DNA from: DATBJJ01 sp036556425
Lineage (GTDB): Bacteria; Acidobacteriota; Vicinamibacteria; Vicinamibacterales; 2-12-FULL-66-21
Length of the DNA: 64,000 nucleotides
Assembly: GCA_036556425.1 (NCBI GenBank)
Contig: DATBJJ010000181.1
Location: 26,371-90,370, forward strand
Direction: 5' to 3'
Shown: one piece after another, positions 60,414-64,000 of the stretch
Numbering within the stretch: the stretch's first letter is position 1
Layout of the letters: every line of letters starts with the position of its first letter
Made by a program: the position numbers and the translations under genes
Notes under the pieces: model-generated
What the model was told of the DNA's origin: nothing
The model's database searches: none
The model's input: only the letters and a program-made list of their open reading frames with translations

Positions 60414-61937
60414 TCATCCGACATCGACCCAATTGAGCGTGCGCTCTACCGCTTTCTGCCAGCCTTTATACGTGGATTCTCGCTGGTCCGCGGTCCACCG
60501 GGGCTCCCAACGGCGATCGGCCTTCCAGTTCGACCGCAGCTCCTCCAGCCCCTTCCAGACGCCCGTCGCGAGCCCCGCCGCGTACGCCGCGCCGAGCGCG
60601 GTGGTCTCGGCGACCACGGGCCGCACGACGGGAACGCCGAGGACGTCCGCCTGCAACTGCATCAACGTGTCGTTCACCGTCGCGCCGCCGTCGACTTTCA
60701 ACACCTCGAGGCGCACGCCGGAATCGTTCACCATTGCGTCGAGCACGGCGCGCGTTTGAAAGCAGATGGCCTCGAGCGTCGCGCGCGCGAGATGCGCCCG
60801 CGTGTGATAGCGCGAGAGACCGACGATCGCGCCGCGCGCATCGGATCGCCAGTACGGCGCGAACAGTCCCGAGAACGCCGGCACGAAGTACGCGCCGCCG
60901 GTGTCCTCGACGGTCAACGCGAGCGCTTCGATCTCCGACGCGGACTTGATGATGCCGAGCTGATCGCGCAGCCACTGCACCGCGGATCCCGTCACCGCAA
61001 TCGATCCTTCCAGCGCATAGACGACATCCTCGTCCTTCTCCCCGAGCTTGTAGCAGACCGTCGTCAGCAATCCCGCCTTCGACGGAACGATCTGCCGTCC
61101 GGTATTGAGCAGCATGAAATTGCCCGTGCCGTACGTGTTCTTCGCTTCGCCCGGCGACGTGCACACCTGGCCGACGGTTGCAGCCTGTTGATCCCCGAGG
61201 TCTCCCGCGACCGGCACCTCACCACCCACAGGTCCCTGACGCCGCGTCATTCCATAGAACGTACGATCGCTCGACGGCCGGATCGCCGGCAGCGCTTCCC
61301 GCGGAACGTTGAAGATCTTCAGCAGCTCGTCGTTCCAGTCGAGCGTACGCAGATCCATCAGCATCGTGCGGCTCGCGTTGGTGACGTCCGTGACGTGCGC
61401 GCCGCCGTCGACGCCGCCCGTCAGGTTCCAGATCACCCACGTGTCGATGTTGCCGAAGATCGCTTCTCCGCGTCCGACCGCGGCGCGTACGCCGTCGACG
61501 TTCTCGAGAATCCATTGAAGCTTCGCGCCCGAGAAGTACGTCGCGGGCGGGAGTCCCGTGCGCTCGCGGATGGTTTTGCCCGCCGCCCCTTTGTCGAGCG
61601 CGCTCACGATGCGATCCGTCCGCGTGTCCTGCCACACGATCGCGTTGTACCAAGGACGCCCCGTCTTCGGATTCCACACGACCGTCGTCTCGCGCTGGTT
61701 CGTCACGCCAATCGCGGACAGATCTCCAGCGGAGAGACCGGCGTGGCGCAGCGCGCCCGCGATCACCGTGTTCGTGCGCTCCGCGATCTCGAGCGGGTCG
61801 TGCTCCACCCACCCGGGCTGCGTCATGATCTGCTCGTGCTCGAGCTGGTGGCGGGCAACCTCGTTCCCGCCCGCGTCGAAGACCATGAATCGAGTGCTGG
61901 TCGTTCCTTGATCGAGCGCGCCGACGAACCGCGACAT
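60414..61937 (-). CDS. glpK: Glycerol kinase
   Basis: 507 aa, the usual length. FGGY-family signatures: ATP-binding LDQGTTSTRFMVFDAGGN at the N-terminus, WYNAIVWQDTRT, catalytic-site stretch GLPPATYFSGAKLQWILENV, and YGTGNFMLLNTG; C-terminal signature LKVDGGATVNDTLMQLQADV followed by ETTALGAAYAAGLATGVW. Phosphorylates glycerol to glycerol-3-phosphate in the cytosol. GGAGCTCTC precedes the ATG. Follows glpF after a repeat-filled 99-bp gap. Confidence 0.97.
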   Translation of the reverse strand: MSRFVGALDQGTTSTRFMVFDAGGNEVARHQLEHEQIMTQPGWVEHDPLEIAERTNTVIAGALRHAGLSAGDLSAIGVTNQRETTVVWNPKTGRPWYNAIVWQDTRTDRIVSALDKGAAGKTIRERTGLPPATYFSGAKLQWILENVDGVRAAVGRGEAIFGNIDTWVIWNLTGGVDGGAHVTDVTNASRTMLMDLRTLDWNDELLKIFNVPREALPAIRPSSDRTFYGMTRRQGPVGGEVPVAGDLGDQQAATVGQVCTSPGEAKNTYGTGNFMLLNTGRQIVPSKAGLLTTVCYKLGEKDEDVVYALEGSIAVTGSAVQWLRDQLGIIKSASEIEALALTVEDTGGAYFVPAFSGLFAPYWRSDARGAIVGLSRYHTRAHLARATLEAICFQTRAVLDAMVNDSGVRLEVLKVDGGATVNDTLMQLQADVLGVPVVRPVVAETTALGAAYAAGLATGVWKGLEELRSNWKADRRWEPRWTADQRESTYKGWQKAVERTLNWVDVG

Positions 61938-61957
61938 GAGAGCTCCATTTGAATCGG

Positions 61958-62020
61958 GGATCCGGGATCCGGGATCCGGGACTCGGGATCCGGGACTCGA
62001 GATCCGGGACTCGAGATCCG
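61958..62020. repeat. Perfect-phase heptamer repeat inside the glp operon, nine units
   Basis: Nine consecutive 7-bp units, each GGATCCG, GGACTCG or AGATCCG, in unbroken phase, between glpF and glpK. As RNA it can fold with itself (GGATCC palindromes). It may tune mRNA stability between the two genes. Confidence 0.9.
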
Positions 62021-62036
62021 GAAGAAGTCCCGAGCT

Positions 62037-62786
62037 TCAGAATCCGACAATCGAATACAACACTGCGCCGAGTATTCCGCCGATGATCGGCGCGATGACC
62101 GGAATCCAGGCGTAGCCCCAATCGGGATCGCGCTTGCCCGGAATCGGAAGCACCGCGTGCGCGAGGCGCGGACCGAGATCGCGCGCCGGATTGATCGCGT
62201 ATCCCGTCGGACCGCCGAGCGACAAGCCAATGCCGAGCACGAGGATTCCGACGAGCAGCGGCTGCAACCCGCGGCTGAACACGACGGACAGATCCACGTC
62301 TCCCGGTTTCGTCAGCGTTTGCGCGTTTGCCGCGATCGCGAGGACCCCGAAGAGCAGCACCGCCGTGCCGACGATCTCGGTGATGACGTTCGCAACCGGC
62401 TGACGAATCGCCGGACCTGTGCAGAAAATGCCAAGCTTCGCGTCGGCGTCTGGGGTCTGACCCCAGTGGGCCAAATACGACAGCCACACGAGCACGGCGC
62501 CGGCGAACGCGCCGATCATCTGCGCGACGATGTAGCCGGGCACGTCCGCCCAGGGAAAGCTGCCGATCGAGGCGAGCCCGATCGTGACCGCCGGATTCAA
62601 GTGCGCGCCGCTGATCCGGCCCACCGCATAGACGGCGATCGCGACGGCCACGCCCCACCCCGTCGTGATCACGATCCAGCCCGAGTTCTGCCCCTTCGAG
62701 CGGGTGAGAAGCACGTTCGCGACGACTCCGTCGCCGAGCAGCACGAGGATCAATGTGCCCACGGCTTCGGCAAGCAGCGTCTGCAT
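62037..62786 (-). CDS. glpF: Glycerol uptake facilitator (aquaglyceroporin)
   Basis: 249 aa, six transmembrane helices and two half-helices with the NPA boxes LNPAVTIG and INPARDLGPRL; the Asp after the second NPA is typical of glycerol facilitators. AGGAGGAG precedes the ATG. The stretch LAHWGQTPDADAKLGIFCTG in loop C contains the 17-bp palindrome at 62450. Inner membrane; supplies glycerol to glpK. Confidence 0.96.
   Translation of the reverse strand: MQTLLAEAVGTLILVLLGDGVVANVLLTRSKGQNSGWIVITTGWGVAVAIAVYAVGRISGAHLNPAVTIGLASIGSFPWADVPGYIVAQMIGAFAGAVLVWLSYLAHWGQTPDADAKLGIFCTGPAIRQPVANVITEIVGTAVLLFGVLAIAANAQTLTKPGDVDLSVVFSRGLQPLLVGILVLGIGLSLGGPTGYAINPARDLGPRLAHAVLPIPGKRDPDWGYAWIPVIAPIIGGILGAVLYSIVGF
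62450..62466. repeat. GTCTGAC-core palindrome inside glpF
   Basis: CTGGGGTC-T-GACCCCAG: 8-bp arms around a single base, in frame within glpF where it encodes WGQTP in an external loop. Same core as the intergenic hairpin at 1193-1222. Confidence 0.6.
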
Positions 62787-62811
62787 CTCTACTCCTCCTG
62801 CGTTCGTGGTT

Positions 62812-63465
62812 CTAATAGCGGCGCTTCTGCTGGCGGACGATGTCGAACTTCGCCGTGTCGGCGACGGCCATCACGGCCATGACGCCCGCTTGGACCGGAT
62901 CGCTGACGACGAGATCCGCCGCGTCGGGAACGCTGCCGGCCATGTTCAACGAGATCACCGGCAAGCCTTTCTTGCGCACGTCCTCGACCGCTTCCGTAAT
63001 CTCTCCGCCCATCAACGCGCCCGCGAGCACGAGCAGCTTGACGCGAGGCAGACGCACGATCGCGCGGACCGCCGCCGCCAGCTCCTTCTCGCCGACGAGA
63101 GGGATCGTGTCCACGGAGATGCGCTCGCCGCGGATGTTGTGGCGATCGGCTTCGGCGATTGCGCCGAGCGCGACCTGTCCGACCTGCGCGCCGCCGCCCA
63201 TCACGATGATTCGCTTGCCGTAGATCTTGGCCGAGGAGGGCGTCTCTTCCACGCGCTCGACGCCCGAGGTCGCCTTGAGGCTGTCGAGGACCGACTGCGC
63301 GCGGTCATCCGCGACCGTGACCTCGAAGTAGATGCCGGAGGTCGGGCTGCCGGGATGAATGTCGACGTGCGTGATGTTGGCGTCGTGATCGGCGAGCACC
63401 TTGGTCAGGGCCGACATCATCCCGGGCCGATCGAAGGCGGTGATGTAGATCGCGTGCGCGCTCAT
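62812..63465 (-). CDS. ACT-domain DUF5612 protein
   Basis: 217 aa. Residues 1-75 are an ACT domain (IYITAFDRPGMMSALTKVLA, then ITHVDIHPGSPTSGIYFEV). Residues 85-205 match DUF5612: VMGGGAQVGQVALGAIAEAD, NIRGERISVDTIPLVGEKEL, LVLAGALMGGEITEAV and SLNMAGSVPDAADLVVSDPV. DUF5612 proteins are best known from methanogenic archaea. ACT domains sense small metabolites. It heads the glp operon, 25 bp before glpF, so a glycerol-linked regulatory role is plausible. Confidence 0.85.
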   Translation of the reverse strand: MSAHAIYITAFDRPGMMSALTKVLADHDANITHVDIHPGSPTSGIYFEVTVADDRAQSVLDSLKATSGVERVEETPSSAKIYGKRIIVMGGGAQVGQVALGAIAEADRHNIRGERISVDTIPLVGEKELAAAVRAIVRLPRVKLLVLAGALMGGEITEAVEDVRKKGLPVISLNMAGSVPDAADLVVSDPVQAGVMAVMAVADTAKFDIVRQQKRRY

Positions 63466-63473
63466 TGAAATTA

Positions 63474-63508
63474 GTATGCAGTACGCAGTATGCAGTAGGC
63501 AGTAGGCC
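63474..63508. repeat. Heptamer tandem repeat GTA(T/G/C)GCA, five units
   Basis: Five 7-bp units in phase: GTATGCA, GTACGCA, GTATGCA, GTAGGCA, GTAGGCC. It fills the gap between the divergent DUF5612 and GlcG-like genes, directly upstream of the TATAAT box. Confidence 0.9.
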
Positions 63509-63514
63509 GTGACC

Positions 63515-63520
63515 TATAAT
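63515..63520 (+). promoter_or_regulatory. Consensus -10 (TATAAT) for the GlcG-like gene
   Basis: TATAAT ends 10 nt before the ATG at 63531. No ribosome-binding site in the leader (TCTCGGCACC), so the transcript is leaderless or nearly so. The heptamer repeat occupies the -35 position. Confidence 0.55.
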
Positions 63521-63530
63521 TCTCGGCACC

Positions 63531-64000
63531 ATGAAGAAAATCTCGATCGTCGTTTGTGCACTTCTCGTCGCCGGTGCGCTGATGCCAACGCGGACGGCGG
63601 CGCAGGGGCAACCGAACATGTACGGACCGAATATCAGCGCCGACCAGGCGAAGTCTGTGGCTGCCGCCGCAGTCGCTGAGGCGAAAAAGAACCAGTGGAC
63701 CATGGCCGTCGCCATTGTCGATACCGCTGGCGATCTGGTCTATTTCGAGAAGATGGACAACACACAGGTCGGCAGCGTCGACGTCGCGATTGGCAAGGCG
63801 CGATCGTCGGCGCGGTTCAAGCGGCCGACCAAGGCGTTTCAGGACGCGCTCGCGGCGGGCGGCGAAGGCTGGCGGATCGTCACGCTCGAAGGCGCCGTGG
63901 CCGTCGAAGGCGGGTTGCCGTTGATCGTCGGTGGCAAGATCGTCGGCGCCATCGGCGCGTCAGGCGGTTCCTCGCAGCAGGACGGCGTCACGGCCGCCGC
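63531..64000 (+). CDS. Exported GlcG/HbpS-family haem-binding-like protein, 3'-truncated by window edge
   Basis: First 156 codons. A signal peptide ends TRTAAQ. The mature part matches the GlcG/HbpS fold: ISADQAKSVAAAAVAEAKKN, MAVAIVDTAGDLVYFEKMDN, VDVAIGKARSSARFKRPTKA, and the closing GGLPLIVGGKIVGAIGASGG with the conserved Gly-rich strand. HbpS binds haem extracellularly; many members have unknown ligands. The gene runs off the right edge. Confidence 0.9.
   Translation, partial: MKKISIVVCALLVAGALMPTRTAAQGQPNMYGPNISADQAKSVAAAAVAEAKKNQWTMAVAIVDTAGDLVYFEKMDNTQVGSVDVAIGKARSSARFKRPTKAFQDALAAGGEGWRIVTLEGAVAVEGGLPLIVGGKIVGAIGASGGSSQQDGVTAA

Overview
The window is GC-rich, densely coded chromosomal DNA that most resembles a soil Acidobacteriota of the Vicinamibacteria type. 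The assignment rests on gene content: an Oar-like TonB-dependent receptor with an N-terminal carboxypeptidase-regulatory domain, a Ser/Thr kinase fused to a WD40-like propeller, ASPIC/UnbV and FG-GAP proteins, DUF1080 proteins, Tat-exported Gfo/Idh/MocA oxidoreductases, a PQQ quinoprotein with cytochrome c, BACON repeats and bactofilin. No rRNA, CRISPR array, integrase or intact insertion sequence was seen. One tRNA gene, tRNA-Glu(UUC), is present.

Layout. 1-14 kb: a partial receiver domain, small membrane and secreted proteins, a cupredoxin lipoprotein, a PhoX-like phosphatase, TPR and methyltransferase genes, a benzoate-CoA-ligase-like enzyme, a tannase-family esterase and a cupin. 14-22 kb: an accessory stretch of very small genes (zinc ribbons, cold-shock protein, single-helix peptides) with at least three, probably four, frameshifted or truncated genes and a perfect 36-bp palindrome. 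22-26 kb: tRNA-Glu, a barrel protein, then a tightly coupled three-gene cassette encoding a caspase-like protease, an unrecognised 433-residue protein and a two-helix membrane protein. 26-28 kb: cupin, HpcH/HpaI-type aldolase and glycosyltransferase. 28-34 kb: a six-repeat BACON lipoprotein and a kinase-propeller receptor.

34-51 kb is a sugar-oxidation neighbourhood. It holds a GMC oxidoreductase with its gluconate-2-dehydrogenase subunit-3 partner, three Gfo/Idh/MocA oxidoreductases, two xylose-isomerase-like TIM barrels, a DUF1080 protein, a GH140-like glycosidase, myo-inositol oxygenase, an SDR and a TPR/PIG-L deacetylase fusion. Most carry Tat or Sec signals, so I infer periplasmic oxidation of glycosides to 3-keto sugars followed by non-classical cleavage. 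51-57 kb: one probable operon for a TPR protein, an ASPIC/UnbV protein, a dihaem cytochrome c and a PQQ quinoprotein. 57-60 kb: the Oar-like receptor. 60-63.5 kb: a glycerol operon (ACT-DUF5612 protein, glpF, glpK). The right edge cuts a GlcG/HbpS-like gene.

Two global features stand out. Short tandem repeats with a roughly 7-bp period, different at each locus, sit in intergenic DNA, usually starting at a stop codon that forms part of a TGATC motif. Many start codons lack a ribosome-binding site and lie 5-10 nt downstream of a good -10 hexamer, which suggests frequent leaderless transcription.
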